Shown in pieces: positions 35,462 to 44,653 of a DNA stretch of 64,000 nt (position 1 is its first letter; each line of letters starts with the position of its first letter). The stretch comes from Pararhizobium sp. YC-54 (GTDB lineage Bacteria > Pseudomonadota > Alphaproteobacteria > Rhizobiales > Rhizobiaceae): positions 248,001-312,000 of the forward strand of contig NZ_JAOYTH010000002.1 of assembly GCF_025847205.1 (NCBI RefSeq), given 5' to 3'. A program made the translations under genes and the position numbers. The notes under the pieces are model-generated. The model saw nothing but the letters and a program-made list of their open reading frames with translations, was not told the origin of the DNA and searched no databases.

Positions 35462-35679
35462 TTCGCAACACCCGGTCTTCTGGCTGGTGGCTGAACGGAG
35501 GGCCGGTTTCCGCTTTAAGAAGCCTGTCAGGACCTAGAGGGGTCCAGCCTCCCGTGTCTCCGCTCTCGACCGTCTCGAAACAACACTTTCTTGCCGGCTC
35601 ATCGCAGCCAATAGAACAGTCGTTGAGGCTTAGCCGCTGGAACTCGGGTGACGATTAACGCAAGAAAGGCTTGGCCATC
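35462..35679 (+). promoter_or_regulatory. Long rpsF 5' leader, possible S6:S18 autoregulatory RNA
   Basis: The predicted promoter leaves about 220 untranslated bases before rpsF, containing at least one short hairpin (GGACC 35530-35534 with GGTCC 35541-35545). The S6:S18 leader motif is widespread in front of rpsF-rpsR operons and lets the S6-S18 pair repress translation. I could not align its consensus here, so this rests on position and length only. Confidence 0.3.
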
Positions 35680-36126
35680 ATGGCTCTTTATGAACATGTA
35701 TTCCTTGCCCGGCAGGATATTTCCGCACAGCAGGTCGACGCTCTCGTCGAACAGTACAAGGGTGTACTGGAAGCTAACGGCGGAAAAGTCGGGCGCGTCG
35801 AAAACTGGGGCCTCAAGTCCCTGACGTACCGCATCAACAAGAACCGCAAGGCTCACTACGTTCTGATGGACATCGATGCTCCGGCACCGGCCGTTCACGA
35901 AGTCGAGCGCCAGATGCGCATCAACGAAGACATCCTTCGCTACATGACCATCGCTGTTGAAAAGCATGAAGACGGCCCGTCCGCCATGATGCAGAAGCGC
36001 GACCGCGACGACCGTCCGCGCCGCGACGGCGACCGTCCGGAGCGTGGCTTCGGCGACCGTGGTCCGCGTCCGGACCGTGGTGATCGTGAAGACCGTCCGC
36101 GCCGTCCGCGCGAAGACCGGGCATAA
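35680..36126 (+). CDS. rpsF: 30S ribosomal protein S6
   Basis: A 148-residue S6 protein: the ferredoxin-like core ([43 protein letters not shown]) is standard, followed by a long Arg/Asp-rich tail of about 40 residues (repeats like [16 protein letters not shown]) typical of rhizobia. It binds the central domain of 16S rRNA together with S18. The ATG at 35680 is chosen over a TTG nine bases earlier because the latter would touch the ribosome-binding site. First gene of rpsF-rpsR-(DUF2232)-rplI. Confidence 0.96.
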   Translation: MALYEHVFLARQDISAQQVDALVEQYKGVLEANGGKVGRVENWGLKSLTYRINKNRKAHYVLMDIDAPAPAVHEVERQMRINEDILRYMTIAVEKHEDGPSAMMQKRDRDDRPRRDGDRPERGFGDRGPRPDRGDREDRPRRPREDRA

Positions 36127-36138
36127 GGAGAAAAGATT

Positions 36139-36387
36139 ATGGCTGATACATTGTCCGCTCCGGCACGCCGCCCGTTCCATCGCCGCCGCAAGACCTGCCC
36201 CTTCTCCGGCGCCAACGCTCCGAAGATCGACTACAAGGACATCCGTCTCCTGCAGCGCTACATTTCCGAGCGCGGCAAGATCGTTCCGTCCCGTATCACG
36301 GCAGTCTCCCAGAAGAAGCAGCGCGAACTGGCCCAGGCCATCAAGCGCGCCCGCTTCCTCGGCCTCCTGCCTTACGTCATGTCCTAA
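36139..36387 (+). CDS. rpsR: 30S ribosomal protein S18
   Basis: An 82-residue basic protein with the S18 pattern [37 protein letters not shown] and a final [12 protein letters not shown]. It partners S6 on 16S rRNA. An AAGGAG ribosome-binding site lies 12 bases after the rpsF stop. The Cys in CPF is the usual conserved residue. No anomaly. Confidence 0.97.
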   Translation: MADTLSAPARRPFHRRRKTCPFSGANAPKIDYKDIRLLQRYISERGKIVPSRITAVSQKKQRELAQAIKRARFLGLLPYVMS

Positions 36388-36484
36388 TGCACCGCCCCTT
36401 GGAGCCCTGCTCCAGGGAAAGGCATATGCATCCGGAACAGCATGACTCTCCGTTGGGTCTCTGACTCGACGGAAGCTGACTCAG

Positions 36485-36518
36485 GGTGAGGCGACAAGCC
36501 ATCCGGCATCGCCTCACC
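36485..36518. other. 10-base-pair hairpin between rpsR and DUF2232 gene
   Basis: GGTGAGGCGA (36485-36494) pairs exactly with 36509-36518 around a 14-base loop. A T-tract is absent. It may attenuate transcription between the very highly expressed ribosomal genes and the membrane-protein gene. The rest of the 252-base gap shows nothing else. Confidence 0.45.
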
Positions 36519-36639
36519 TCTCCCTTCCGCGTTGGGCGCGGATCGGAAACACCGGCGCAGATCGCGCTAAAACCCATGTTGGGGCCTGGTTCTTGATTCA
36601 AGAAACGCCTCTAACTGCTTGATAAGCAGGACAGCGACC

Positions 36640-37617
36640 GTGAAGACACTGAATGCAACATCGCTGATGACCGGCGCTCTCGCCGGCGTGACCGCCGCCT
36701 TGCTTTCGCTTGGCGCGAACACGCAGTCGTCGTTTGCGATCGTGCTCTATGCAGCGTCCGCCCTGCCGGTTCTGATTGCCGGTCTTGGCTGGGGCAATGC
36801 CGCAGCCGTCATCGCAGTCGCCGTTGCCGGGCTTACGGGCACCGTGCTCGTCTCCCCCTATTTCGCCCTTTTGATCGCGGTCATCACGCTGATCCCCGCC
36901 GCGTGGCTCAGCCATCTTGCCAATCTGGCCCGGCCGGCGTCCGAGCTTGGTGGCCCTGACGGCGCGCTGGCCTGGTATCCGCTGTCGGATATCCTCACCC
37001 ATCTCGCCGTGCTCGTGACGCTCGGCATGATCATCGTCGGCGTCATCATCGGCTATGACGGCAGCATGTCGGACCGGATGATCGATATCGTCATGGAAGC
37101 GCTGAAAGCGCAGGAACCGGATTACAATCCGGACGCTGCGTCGCTCGCCCAGATCAAGTCGATCTTCGGCATCGCCTTGCCGATGGTGCAGGGCGCCATC
37201 TGGGTGCTGATGCTGTTTGCCGCCTATTACATCGCCACCCGCATCGTCCAGACCTCCGGCAAGAGCCTGCGTCCGCGCGAAGACATGCCCTCGACGCTAC
37301 GCATGCACCGGTTCTCGATCTTCGCCTTTCTGGCCGGCCTGGTGCTGGCCTTCATGGGCGGCGTTCCGGCCATCGTCGGCGCGCTGGTTTGCGGCACGTT
37401 CGGCGCGGGCTTCCTGCTTGCCGGCTTTGCCGTCTTTCATTTCCGCACACGCGGCAAGTCCTGGCGGCTTCCGGTGCTGTGGCTTGGCTATCTGTCGGTG
37501 CTGATCTTCACGATCCCGGCATTCTTCTTTCTCCTGTCGGGTCTGATGGATACGCGGCGCGCCATCGCGCTGTCACCGGCAGGGAAAACCACTGAAACTG
37601 ATACAAAAGACCTCTAA
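36640..37617 (+). CDS. DUF2232 integral membrane protein
   Basis: A 325-residue inner-membrane protein with about eight hydrophobic helices, of the YybS-like DUF2232 family that sits between rpsR and rplI in alphaproteobacteria (and next to rplI in Firmicutes). It begins at a GTG ([16 protein letters not shown]) with AGGA about 10 bases upstream; upstream residues in the frame are not membrane-like and are rejected. A loop around residues 140-180 is charged ([18 protein letters not shown]). Molecular role is unknown; family resemblance to ECF-like substrate-binding membrane proteins has been suggested, but I cannot test it. Confidence 0.85.
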   Translation: MKTLNATSLMTGALAGVTAALLSLGANTQSSFAIVLYAASALPVLIAGLGWGNAAAVIAVAVAGLTGTVLVSPYFALLIAVITLIPAAWLSHLANLARPASELGGPDGALAWYPLSDILTHLAVLVTLGMIIVGVIIGYDGSMSDRMIDIVMEALKAQEPDYNPDAASLAQIKSIFGIALPMVQGAIWVLMLFAAYYIATRIVQTSGKSLRPREDMPSTLRMHRFSIFAFLAGLVLAFMGGVPAIVGALVCGTFGAGFLLAGFAVFHFRTRGKSWRLPVLWLGYLSVLIFTIPAFFFLLSGLMDTRRAIALSPAGKTTETDTKDL

Positions 37618-37642
37618 ACAGACACACGAAAGGACATATCCA

Positions 37643-38218
37643 ATGCAAGTCATTCTTCTCGAACGCGTTGCCAAGCTCGGCCAGATGGGCGAAACCGTCA
37701 AGGTTCGCGACGGCTTTGCCCGTAACTACCTCTTGCCGCTCGGCAAGGCCCTGCGCGCCAACGAAGCCAACAAGAAGCGTTTCGAAGCCGAGCGCGCAAC
37801 GCTCGAAGCCCGCAACCTCGAGCGCAAGTCCGAAGCCCAGACTGTTGCCGAAACGCTCGGCGGCAAGTCCTTCATCGTCGTCCGTTCGGCCGGCGAAACC
37901 GGCCAGCTCTACGGTTCGGTTGCTGCCCGCGACATCGTTGACGTTCTGGCTGCCGAAGGCTTCAACATCGGCCGCAACCAGGTCGACCTCAACAACCCGA
38001 TCAAGACCATCGGCCTGCACGACGTTGTCCTGCACCTCCATTCCGAAGTCGAAATCAAGGTTCAGATGAACGTTGCCCGTTCGGCTGAAGAAGCAGAACG
38101 CCAGCTGAAGGGCGAAAGCCTGACATCGGCCGACGCCATCTACGGCGTTGACGAAGATGCCCTGAAGCCGGAAGACTTCTTCAACCCGGAAGCAGAATTC
38201 GAAGCCGAAGAAGAATAA
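37643..38218 (+). CDS. rplI: 50S ribosomal protein L9
   Basis: A 191-residue L9: N-terminal RNA-binding domain ([19 protein letters not shown], then [17 protein letters not shown]), the long connecting helix, and the C-terminal domain ([16 protein letters not shown]). The acidic tail of about 40 residues ([22 protein letters not shown] region) is longer than in E. coli and usual for rhizobia. It binds 23S rRNA domain V. AAGGA ribosome-binding site. A clear terminator follows. Confidence 0.97.
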   Translation: MQVILLERVAKLGQMGETVKVRDGFARNYLLPLGKALRANEANKKRFEAERATLEARNLERKSEAQTVAETLGGKSFIVVRSAGETGQLYGSVAARDIVDVLAAEGFNIGRNQVDLNNPIKTIGLHDVVLHLHSEVEIKVQMNVARSAEEAERQLKGESLTSADAIYGVDEDALKPEDFFNPEAEFEAEEE

Positions 38219-38239
38219 TCGTCACTTATCGCATGAGAC

Positions 38240-38273
38240 AAGGCCCGGAGCGCTCTGCGTTTCGGGCCTTTTT
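38240..38273 (+). terminator. Intrinsic terminator after rplI
   Basis: AAGGCCCG (38240-38247) pairs with CGGGCCTT (38263-38270) and is followed by further T residues (38271-38273). It ends the rpsF-rplI operon. Confidence 0.88.
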
Positions 38274-38344
38274 CGTTGAAATTCCCGTTTCCATTTCTGT
38301 GACGGCCCTATCGAACATTCTATCAAAATGAAACAGAGGCTCAT

Positions 38345-38662
38345 TTGTATCAGTCAGCAGCTCTGAATTATTCTCTTCTTGCCGCATACTTCGCCTGGCC
38401 AATTGTGGTCGCGCTGATATCGAAGTTGATTTACCCTTTATCGAGAGGATTTCGGATCGCCGGCATGTCTTACGGTCTGAGCCTGATCACCAACATCGTG
38501 ATCAGCGCATCCGTGCCATGGTCAATGCACGTAAATTCAACAACAACGATCATCGGCGATTCAGTCCGTCCGCCGACGGATCATACTCTCGACGTGATAC
38601 TTTTCGCGGTTATTGCACTCGTACCCATAGCTTCCGCGGCCTATTATCGACGTCGCCACTAA
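38345..38662 (+). CDS. Small hypothetical membrane protein, 105 aa
   Basis: Starts at a TTG with an AGAGG ribosome-binding site about 6 bases upstream. The product has about three hydrophobic stretches (SLLAAYFAWPIVVALI; YGLSLITNIVISASV; VILFAVIALVPIASAAYY) and ends with a basic RRRH. It is of lower GC than its neighbours. Its stop overlaps the stop of the efflux membrane-fusion gene on the other strand. I do not recognise a family; the ribosome-binding site and hydrophobic pattern make a real gene likely but not certain. Confidence 0.5.
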   Translation: MYQSAALNYSLLAAYFAWPIVVALISKLIYPLSRGFRIAGMSYGLSLITNIVISASVPWSMHVNSTTTIIGDSVRPPTDHTLDVILFAVIALVPIASAAYYRRRH

Positions 38663-39711
38663 TCTTTGAGCGGCTCGGCCGCCTTGTCGATTCGAACCTC
38701 CACCGACATGCCCGGCGCCAAAGCCGCTGCCAGCGGTTGGCCGGAATCGATCGAGACACGGACGCCGACACGCTGGGAGACCTTGGTAAAGTTGCCGGTG
38801 GCGTTGTCGGCCCGGATAACGCTGAATTCGGAGCCGGCGGCCGGTGAGAACCGCTCGACATGGCCGTTCAGCTGCGCCTTGCTCAGCGCATCGACGGTAA
38901 ACACCACCGGCTGGCCGATCTTCATGCCGTCGAGCTGCGTCTCCTTGAAATTGGCGATGATCCAAACGTCCTTGGGCACGATGGCCATCAGCTGTGTGCC
39001 GGCCGTCACATATTGGCCGAGCCGCGCGCCGACTTCGCCGAGCGTGCCGTCCTGCGGTGCGGTGATCGTGGTGTTGTCGAGATCGATCTGCGCCAGCTGC
39101 ACCGCTGCTTCCGCGCTACGCACGGCCGCCTCGAGACCGGCCCGCGAGCCGATGGTCGTGGCAAGATTCTGGCGGGACACCTCGATTGAAGCCGTGGCCT
39201 GATCGACGCCTGCCTTTCCCTGCTCAAGGGTTGCCCGCGCGGTATCGAGATCCACCGATGTCGCAATACCTTTTTCTGCCAGAGGCTGGACGCGTCCCCA
39301 GGCCTGCTGGGCGCGGGTCAGCGTGGCGACGGCACTGTCGCGCTGGGCTTCGCTGGCGGCGATGCTCGCCTTGGCGGACAGCTCCTGCTGGTAGGAGTTG
39401 GCGAGAGACGCCTTCTGCGCATCGAGCGTTCCCTTGGCCTGTGCCAGCTTCTGGGCATAGATCCGGTCATCGATCTTCAGGAGCACCTGCCCTGCCCTCA
39501 CGGTTTCATAGTCCTTGACCGGGACCGCTGCGACATAGCCGGACAGCTGCGGGCTGACGATCGTCACGTAGCCGCGAACATAGGCATTTTCGGTCATCTC
39601 GACGGTGGTGGCGAACGGCGGCAGCCGCCACGCGTAGAGAACCAGCAATACGCCGGTAAGGCCTGCCAGCAATGTCAGGATGGTCGTGGGGGAGCGAAGT
39701 GTTTTCAGCAT
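38659..39711 (-). CDS. HlyD/EmrA-type membrane fusion protein
   Basis: A 350-residue periplasmic adaptor: one N-terminal membrane helix (SPTTILTLLAGLTGVLLVLY), a barrel-sandwich/lipoyl region (GYVTIVSPQLSGYVAAVPVKDYETVRAGQVLLKID), a long coiled-coil hairpin (about 95-205) and a C-terminal beta-barrel (DGTLGEVGARLGQYVTAGTQL). EmrA-like proteins link an inner-membrane MFS pump to an outer-membrane channel. The ATG at 39711 begins MLKTLRSPT; upstream residues in the frame are not conserved-looking. It is third in the marR-MFS-MFP operon, 19 bases after the MFS gene. Confidence 0.9.
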   Translation of the reverse strand: MLKTLRSPTTILTLLAGLTGVLLVLYAWRLPPFATTVEMTENAYVRGYVTIVSPQLSGYVAAVPVKDYETVRAGQVLLKIDDRIYAQKLAQAKGTLDAQKASLANSYQQELSAKASIAASEAQRDSAVATLTRAQQAWGRVQPLAEKGIATSVDLDTARATLEQGKAGVDQATASIEVSRQNLATTIGSRAGLEAAVRSAEAAVQLAQIDLDNTTITAPQDGTLGEVGARLGQYVTAGTQLMAIVPKDVWIIANFKETQLDGMKIGQPVVFTVDALSKAQLNGHVERFSPAAGSEFSVIRADNATGNFTKVSQRVGVRVSIDSGQPLAAALAPGMSVEVRIDKAAEPLKD

Positions 39712-39730
39712 GAAATATACTCTGGATGTA

Positions 39731-41404
39731 TCAGGACCGGGCGGCAACCACGGGCATGGCTGCCTTGTGCGGAATAAGTCGCAGCCAGGCCAGGTGTCCG
39801 AGCAAAAGGACAAGGCCGATGGCGGAGGCGATGGAGATGACGAGGAAGGCGTCGTTATAGGCAAGAATATTGGCTTCGCGCGTCACCTGCTGGCCAAGCA
39901 ATTGCAAGCCTTCGGCATTCAGCAGCGACTTGTCGGTGATGACCTTGCCGTAGGAGGCGGAAAGTTGGGACACGCGCTGGGCGACAAAGGGATTGGTGAG
40001 CAGGATATGTTCGACCAAGCCGTTGGAGTGGAATTTTTCGCGGATGGTGACGAAACTGCCCAGTGCCGCCTGGGCGCAGAGCGCGCCGATGCTCTGGGTG
40101 AAGAGAAAGATCACCAGAAAGTTGACGATGAAGGGAGCGCCCTTGGCCAGGACAGCCGCAAACCCCTTCGACATGACCGGCGGCAGGAACATCGCAGCAC
40201 CCGCCGCGACCATCGCCTGGCTCAGATACATCTGTTCCGGCCGGGTCAGGCTGGTCGACTGGCTGTCGAGAAAGGCACCGGTGGCAATCAGCACCAGCGC
40301 CAGCACATGCGCCGTTTCGACATAGCGCGTCAGCATCAGAACCGTACAGACAAGCCCGCCGGCGATGGAGGCCATGAGGATGATCGCGTACATCGTCTGG
40401 GTCTGCTCGTTGAGCAAACCGAGCTGCATGTAGAAATTCGCCGCCGTCGTCGTCTGCTCGGAGCTGACCACGCGAAACAAAAGCAAGATGCCGGCCATGT
40501 GCATGTTCTCTTTCGAGAACACCCAGCGCAGGTCAAGCAAAGGCATTTTGCGGGGTAACTCAAGGGTGACCATCAGCGCCAGCGATGCAATGGCTCCGGC
40601 CAGAAGCAGCCCCAGCCACGAGGCCTCGAACCACCAGTAGAGCCGGCCGAGCGTCAAGAAGACCGCCAGGCAACCGAAACCGACGGCAAGCAGCAGGTAG
40701 CTGAGGATATCCATTTTCTGGATCACCTTTGCCCGCGGCGGCGCGGTCAAAGGCAGGAGATAGACGACCGGCAGGGTGATAAGCGCAAGCCCCATCTCAA
40801 ACGTATAGAGTGCGTGCCAGCCGCCGAGATCCATGAGCGGTGGGGAGATGATCCGGGCGATCGGCGCCGATAGTGTCGTGTTCATCAAGGCAAGGCTCAG
40901 GCCCACCGACAGCTTGCGCGCCGGCGGGAAGGCCTCAAGCATGTAGAGAAAGCCGAGTGTCGACAAAGGGGCCGCGGCCATGCCGCTCAGGAAGCGGACG
41001 ACGGTTGCCGAATGCAGGTCGGAGACGAACAGGTTGAGGACGGACGCAAAGACGAAGCAGACGATGCTGAGTTCGGCAAACCGCCGCAGGCCGAATTGCG
41101 AGCGGATCTTGAACAGCGCGATCGACATCGAGGCATAGGGCGCCATATAGGCTGCGGAGAGCCAGCCGATCTCCGACGTCGTTGCCGAAAGCGAGCCCTG
41201 CAGCTGATAGATATTGGCGTTGAGCAGGTTCATGCCCAAGCCTTGCGTCAGGAACAGGAGAAGCGAGGACGCCATGTAGATGGCCGCCCTGCCTGCGCTC
41301 ATGGGGACAGGCGGCGGCTGAACCGGTAGCGGCGCTGGATCAGCAGCCGGCGTTTCGCGTTCGATGTCATTGTCGTTTGCGATACGCTGGGCCACCGTGT
41401 TCAT
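39731..41404 (-). CDS. DHA2/EmrB-type MFS efflux transporter
   Basis: A 557-residue inner-membrane protein with about 14 helices, the DHA2 (EmrB/QacA) length. Visible: an N-terminal polar Pro-rich tail of 45 residues, LGMNLLNANIYQLQGSLSAT, GWLSAAYMAPYASMSI and the second half ending LVLLLGHLAWLRLIPHK. With the membrane fusion protein encoded next it should form a tripartite drug-efflux system; an outer-membrane factor is not in the window. The start ATG (41404) is 7 bases after the marR stop. Under likely control of the adjacent MarR repressor. Substrates unknown. Confidence 0.9.
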   Translation of the reverse strand: MNTVAQRIANDNDIERETPAADPAPLPVQPPPVPMSAGRAAIYMASSLLLFLTQGLGMNLLNANIYQLQGSLSATTSEIGWLSAAYMAPYASMSIALFKIRSQFGLRRFAELSIVCFVFASVLNLFVSDLHSATVVRFLSGMAAAPLSTLGFLYMLEAFPPARKLSVGLSLALMNTTLSAPIARIISPPLMDLGGWHALYTFEMGLALITLPVVYLLPLTAPPRAKVIQKMDILSYLLLAVGFGCLAVFLTLGRLYWWFEASWLGLLLAGAIASLALMVTLELPRKMPLLDLRWVFSKENMHMAGILLLFRVVSSEQTTTAANFYMQLGLLNEQTQTMYAIILMASIAGGLVCTVLMLTRYVETAHVLALVLIATGAFLDSQSTSLTRPEQMYLSQAMVAAGAAMFLPPVMSKGFAAVLAKGAPFIVNFLVIFLFTQSIGALCAQAALGSFVTIREKFHSNGLVEHILLTNPFVAQRVSQLSASYGKVITDKSLLNAEGLQLLGQQVTREANILAYNDAFLVISIASAIGLVLLLGHLAWLRLIPHKAAMPVVAARS

Positions 41405-41411
41405 GTGCCGC

Positions 41412-41855
41412 TCAATCCTTGCCGATGGCGACAAGATTGCCCGCCATCCGGCTGACAACCTGCAAGGCTGTCGCCTTGTCCGTGGCATCGACGCCGCCCA
41501 GCACCTGTTCGCGGATCTCGCAGGCAAGCTTGTCGATTTCGCCGGCGATGTCGCGGCCTCTATCGGTCATATGGATCTGCTTGGCACGCCGGTCGCTTGC
41601 CTCGACCCGCCGCTCGATAAACCCCTGCTTTTCCATGCCATCCAGCAGTCGCACGATCGTCGGTGTCTCGATGCCGAGCTCGTCGGCCAGTTCGCGCTGG
41701 TTGAGACCGTCGCGCTTGGACAGGGCAAACAGGGCTCTCGCACGCGATAGTGTCAGCCCCCGCTCTTTTACCCGCGCATCAAACAGCGCCCGCAGCTTGC
41801 GGTTCACCGAGGCCAGCGCATCGAACAAATCACGGTTGACGGCAGAATTGAGCAT
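41412..41855 (-). CDS. MarR family transcriptional regulator
   Basis: A 147-residue winged-helix protein: LNQRELADELGIETPTIVRLLD (recognition helix, about 51-72) and IERRVEASDRRAKQIHMTDRGR (wing, about 80-101) are standard MarR motifs. It is the first gene of the marR-MFS-fusion-protein operon and probably represses it until a drug-like ligand binds. A perfect palindrome 20 bases before the ATG is the likely operator, making the control autoregulatory. Confidence 0.92.
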   Translation of the reverse strand: MLNSAVNRDLFDALASVNRKLRALFDARVKERGLTLSRARALFALSKRDGLNQRELADELGIETPTIVRLLDGMEKQGFIERRVEASDRRAKQIHMTDRGRDIAGEIDKLACEIREQVLGGVDATDKATALQVVSRMAGNLVAIGKD

Positions 41856-42211
41856 TTCGTACCTTTTTCATATTAGTAGCGTGCTACTTATTTTATTCCT
41901 ATTTAGTTGAACAGGAACCGTCTTTCAAGCTGCCGAACCTGCCTATGCTCAAAACTCTTTGAACCGCCTCCAACTGGGCTAGAATGCGGCAACCCGTTGC
42001 CGGACACCGATTCGGATGAAATTCGGTCAATAGGAAATAGCGCTATCGACAGATTTTTCGCGTTCGACGAGAAGCCCCTGTGAACAACGGTGACGGTCTG
42101 CCACCGCACCCAATGCGTCGGCCACTGTTGCAGGCAAGTCATTGACGCCTGGCTGCAACAACCGCAAACCGGTACCGCACCAAGAATGACGACAGACAGA
42201 GACGGGACGCC
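41856..42211. other. Divergent intergenic region between marR and dnaB
   Basis: These 356 bases contain the MarR operator near one end and the dnaB leader at the other. An AT-rich stretch at 41870-41910 suits the efflux promoter. No gene, long repeat or DnaA-box cluster was seen, so there is no sign of a replication origin beside dnaB. Confidence 0.5.
41875..41888. promoter_or_regulatory. Candidate MarR operator
   Basis: AGTAGC-GT-GCTACT is a perfect inverted repeat in an AT-rich region 20 bases upstream of the marR start. MarR dimers usually bind such palindromes overlapping their promoter. Confidence 0.6.
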
Positions 42212-43714
42212 ATGAACGAGATCGCGCGCAGACTTGCACCCATCGCCAAGGATCAGGCCGAAGCGCAGTATCGCGAGGCGCCGAACAACCTTGAGGCGGA
42301 ACAGGCGCTGCTGGGCGCCATTCTCGTCAACAACGATGCCTTCTACCGCGTCTCGGATTTTCTGAAACCCGTGCACCTCAACGAACCCTTGCACCGCAAG
42401 ATTTTCGAAGTTGCCGGCGACATCATCCGCATGGGCAAAACAGCCAATCCGGTGACGATCAAGACCTTCCTGAAGGCCGACGAGAAGGTCGGCGACATGA
42501 CGGTTGCGCAGTATCTTGCCCGCCTCGCCTCCGAAGCTGTCTCCATCATCAATGCGGAAGACTATGGCCGGGCGATCTACGATCTGGCGCTGCGCCGCTC
42601 GCTGATCACCATCGGCGAGGACATGGTCAACATCGCCTATGACGCGCCGCTCGACATGCCGCCGCAAAGCCAGATCGAGGATGCGGAACGCCGCCTGTTC
42701 GAACTGGCCGAAACCGGCCGCTACGACGGCGGCTTCCAGGCCTTCAACGATGCCGTGGCTTTGGCGATCGACATGGCCGGACAGGCCTTCGAGCGCGACG
42801 GTCATCTTTCCGGCATCTCCAGCGGCATCCAGTCGCTCGATGCCCGCATGGGCGGCTTGCAGCGCTCCGACTTGATCGTGCTGGCCGGACGCCCGGGCAT
42901 GGGCAAGACCTCGCTTGCCACCAACATCGCCTGGAACGTCGCCCATGCCTATGAACCCGAGGTCCAGGCCGACGGCTCCTTCAAGGCGAAGAATGGCGGC
43001 GTCGTCGGCTTCTACTCACTGGAAATGTCCTCCGAACAGCTGGCGACGCGTATCATCTCCGAGCAGACCGACGTATCCTCCTCGAAGATCCGGCGCGGTG
43101 ACATTTCCGAGGCCGAGTTCGAGAAGCTGGTCGGCTTTTCCCAGACGATGCAGAAGACGCCGCTCTATATCGACCAGACCGGTGGTATCTCGATTGCCCA
43201 GCTTTCGGCCCGTGCCCGCCGCCTCAAGCGCCAGCGCGGCCTTGACTGCCTGGTGGTGGACTATATCCAGCTGATGACGGGTTCAGGAAAATCGAGCGAC
43301 AACCGCGTACAGGAAATCACCCAGATCACCACGGGCTTGAAGGCGCTCGGCAAGGAACTGAACGTGCCGATCATCGCGCTGTCGCAGCTTTCGCGTCAGG
43401 TGGAAAGCCGCGAAGACAAGCGCCCACAGCTCTCCGACCTTCGCGAATCCGGCTCGATCGAGCAGGACGCCGACGTCGTGCTGTTCGTGTTCCGCGAGGA
43501 ATATTACGTGAAGAACATGGAGCCGCGCGACGAGTTCGACCCGAAATACGAAGAGTGGAAACAGAAGTTCGAACAGGTGAAGGGCACGGCGGACGTGATC
43601 ATCGCCAAGCAGCGGCACGGACCGACCGGCACGGTCAAGCTCGCCTTCCAGTCGGAGTTCACCCGCTTCACCGATCTCGCCGATCCGTCATTCACGCAAT
43701 ACGAGGAACACTGA
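42212..43714 (+). CDS. dnaB: Replicative DNA helicase
   Basis: A 500-residue helicase that unwinds DNA at the fork as a hexamer. The N-terminal helical domain (NLEAEQALLGAILVNNDAFYRVSDFL) leads to the RecA-like core: Walker A LAGRPGMGKTSLATNIAW, VGFYSLEMSSEQLATRI, Walker B DCLVVDYIQLM, the VPIIALSQLSRQVESREDKRP motif and IEQDADVVLFVFREEYY. A short insertion (EPEVQADGSFKAKNGG) after Walker A is usual in rhizobia. No intein. ATG start directly before NEIARRLAPI. Confidence 0.97.
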   Translation: MNEIARRLAPIAKDQAEAQYREAPNNLEAEQALLGAILVNNDAFYRVSDFLKPVHLNEPLHRKIFEVAGDIIRMGKTANPVTIKTFLKADEKVGDMTVAQYLARLASEAVSIINAEDYGRAIYDLALRRSLITIGEDMVNIAYDAPLDMPPQSQIEDAERRLFELAETGRYDGGFQAFNDAVALAIDMAGQAFERDGHLSGISSGIQSLDARMGGLQRSDLIVLAGRPGMGKTSLATNIAWNVAHAYEPEVQADGSFKAKNGGVVGFYSLEMSSEQLATRIISEQTDVSSSKIRRGDISEAEFEKLVGFSQTMQKTPLYIDQTGGISIAQLSARARRLKRQRGLDCLVVDYIQLMTGSGKSSDNRVQEITQITTGLKALGKELNVPIIALSQLSRQVESREDKRPQLSDLRESGSIEQDADVVLFVFREEYYVKNMEPRDEFDPKYEEWKQKFEQVKGTADVIIAKQRHGPTGTVKLAFQSEFTRFTDLADPSFTQYEEH

Positions 43715-43874
43715 CAGAAGAGGAACACTGGCCGGCAAAAAGATGCAGCCGGACCAGGCAACGGTCACCGGCCGTGTTGCAAATCGCCGGGCTTGCCGAT
43801 AAGCGAAAAGAAAATAGCACGACATCGCGACATATTGGCCGCGATCGATATCTTCAATTTGGGGAAATCCGTTC

Positions 43875-44516
43875 ATGGAAGCTTTTATCGCACTGCTGCA
43901 GGTGCTTGCGATCGATCTCGTTCTCGCAGGCGACAACGCCATCGTCATCGGTCTTGCGGCAGCCGGTCTTCCCAAGGAACAACGTGGCAAGGCAATCCTG
44001 ATCGGGATTGCCGCGGCGACCGTGCTGCGTATCGTCTTTGCCCTTCTCACCACACAGTTGCTCGAAATTCTCGGCCTTCTGCTCGTCGGCGGCATCCTGC
44101 TCCTGTGGGTCTGCTGGAAGATGTGGCGCGAACTGCGGACGTCGGCGAAGGAAGAAAACGAGGGTCTGGAAACGCTGACCGGCGAAGATATGGACAAGAG
44201 CGGCACCGTCGGGAACGGCGCGCCGCGCAAGACGCTGAAGCAGGCAGCCATCCAGATCGTCGTCGCCGACGTCTCGATGTCGCTCGACAACGTGCTGGCC
44301 GTCGCCGGCGCGGCACGCGAGCATCCCAACATCCTCATCATCGGCCTTGCAGTATCCGTCGCACTGATGGGCGTTGCCGCATCGTTTATCGCCAAGCTGC
44401 TCCACCGCTTCCCCTGGGTCTCCTATGTGGGTCTCGCCATCATCCTCTTCGTCGCACTGAAGATGATCTACGAAGGCTTTGTGGAAGTCGAACCGCTGCT
44501 TGCGTCACTCATGTAA
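43875..44516 (+). CDS. TerC family integral membrane protein (YjbE-type)
   Basis: A 213-residue protein with about seven helices in two repeats, each carrying the family's acidic membrane motif: IDLVLAGDNAIVIGLA (13-28) and VADVSMSLDNVLAVAGAA (near 129-146). The central loop (about 87-120) is polar. TerC proteins are linked to metal-ion export, especially manganese, and to metalation of exported proteins; the actual ion here is not known. I looked for a yybP-ykoY manganese riboswitch upstream and could not support one. Confidence 0.88.
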   Translation: MEAFIALLQVLAIDLVLAGDNAIVIGLAAAGLPKEQRGKAILIGIAAATVLRIVFALLTTQLLEILGLLLVGGILLLWVCWKMWRELRTSAKEENEGLETLTGEDMDKSGTVGNGAPRKTLKQAAIQIVVADVSMSLDNVLAVAGAAREHPNILIIGLAVSVALMGVAASFIAKLLHRFPWVSYVGLAIILFVALKMIYEGFVEVEPLLASLM

Positions 44517-44653
44517 CCGGCCCCTTGGCTGAAAGACGGCGAGACTTCGTGCCTGCCGCGACAATCCGCGATCCTGCCGAAAGCGATCGCGGATCGACCA
44601 CCTGGGGGCTTCGGCGATTGCAGCCGCCGCCGCTTGGCTGTATCTCTCTCGCC

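Noticed and set aside
41856..42211. Possible replication origin next to dnaB
   Set aside because: No DnaA-box cluster or AT-rich unwinding region was seen; dnaB here is in a housekeeping cluster.
43715..43874. Possible yybP-ykoY manganese riboswitch before the TerC gene
   Set aside because: TerC genes often carry one, but I could not find the conserved loops or a suitable stem in this 160-base gap.
43793..44653. Long N-terminal extension of alanine racemase
   Set aside because: The extension overlaps the terC gene in another frame and is Arg-rich low-complexity sequence; the ATG at 44654 gives the normal enzyme.
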